From Alphaproteobacteria bacterium (lineage in GTDB: Bacteria > Pseudomonadota > Alphaproteobacteria > Sphingomonadales > Sphingomonadaceae), in the NCBI GenBank assembly GCA_005882415.1, contig VBAE01000070.1, positions 1 to 5,609 on the forward strand: a DNA stretch of 5,609 nucleotides, read 5' to 3'. The notes below the pieces were generated by a model. The model ran no database searches. It was not told the origin of the DNA and worked only from the letters and a program-made list of their open reading frames with translations. Each line of letters opens with the position of its first letter. Positions within the stretch are counted from its first letter, which is position 1. Positions 5,374 through 5,609 of this stretch are shown piece after piece. The position numbers and the translations under genes are program-made.

Positions 5374-5609
5374 ATGCGCAACGCTTCGAAGCTGCTCGCT
5401 CTCGCACTCCTCTTGCCCGCCGCCGCCTTGGCCCAGCATGACGGGCACGCGCCGCTGCCGCCGCAGACGCTGGCGGAATGGCCGAAAGGCGCCCGCCTCT
5501 ACGACGGCCTCGGCAGCTTCCACCGCGCCGTGTCGACGAAGTCGCCCGAGGCGCAGGCCTATTTCGACCAGGGGATGCGCTTCGTCTGGGCGTTCAACCA
5601 TGACGAAGC
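5374..5609 (+). CDS. Secreted TPR-type protein, N-terminal fragment
   Basis: The frame is open from the ATG at 5374 to the right edge (78 full codons). It begins with a Sec signal peptide: MRNASK, a hydrophobic core of Leu and Ala, and a probable ALA-Q cleavage at residue 20/21. The mature part starts QHDGHAPLPP and continues with YDGLGSFHRAVST, SPEAQAYFDQGMRF and VWAFNHDEA. The last two segments have the pattern of the first helix pair of tetratricopeptide repeats in secreted proteins (SPEAQ-x-YFDQG, then FNH-x-EA). I therefore expect a periplasmic TPR protein, but the repeats themselves lie outside the window. GGGGGT (5360-5365) is a suitable ribosome-binding site eight bases upstream. An in-frame GTG at 5326 exists but would bury the signal peptide. 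The gene diverges from the glycosyltransferase across 106 bases. Confidence 0.8.
   Translation, partial: MRNASKLLALALLLPAAALAQHDGHAPLPPQTLAEWPKGARLYDGLGSFHRAVSTKSPEAQAYFDQGMRFVWAFNHDE

Noticed and set aside
4128..5441. 437-codon plus-strand open frame
   Set aside because: It is exactly antisense to the glycosyltransferase, which carries clear GT4 motifs. No ribosome-binding site or recognisable domain was seen.

Overview
The window is dense, GC-rich chromosomal DNA with strong G/C preference at third codon positions. It looks like a sphingomonad (Alphaproteobacteria, Sphingomonadales). This rests on the alphaproteobacterial form of RarA/MgsA, a DUF4893-type lipoprotein, many small Ala-rich signal or lipobox peptides, and the high coding density. 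The assignment is from remembered family resemblance; no search was run. I see no RNA gene, CRISPR array, insertion sequence, prophage or defence cassette.

Layout from left to right. (1) Positions 1-183, minus strand: N-terminus of a secreted protein, possibly a serine hydrolase. It overlaps by 14 bases the 3' end of rarA/mgsA (170-1444, minus), an AAA+ ATPase for stalled replication forks that appears to lack part of its lid domain. (2) A 102-base divergent intergenic region (1445-1546) carries a sigma-70-like promoter whose -10 lies inside a 20-base near-perfect palindrome. This serves a PadR/YqjI-type repressor (1547-2170, plus). (3) The PadR gene converges, with a one-base gap, on a DUF4893-like lipoprotein (2172-2810, minus). 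(4) A textbook rho-independent terminator (2861-2900, minus) ends the next gene, a small acidic Ala/Asp/Asn-rich lipoprotein (2927-3193, minus). (5) A 181-base divergent region (3194-3374) holds a GGAAC-containing palindrome and a weak EcfG-like promoter candidate. (6) A single-pass membrane protein of unknown function (3375-4079, plus) converges on a GT4 glycosyltransferase (4089-5267, minus). (7) A secreted, probably TPR-type protein starts at 5374 on the plus strand and runs off the window.

The genes do not form one pathway. Adjacent transcription units mostly diverge or converge, and the only convincing operon pair is rarA plus the left-edge gene. The points most worth following are the in-frame shortening of the RarA lid, the PadR operator with a third half-site 21 bases away, the metal-ligand-poor N-terminus of the YqjI-like repressor, and the start region of the glycosyltransferase. 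There, the only good ribosome-binding site serves an overlapping out-of-frame ATG. I found no evidence of a wholly new multi-gene system.
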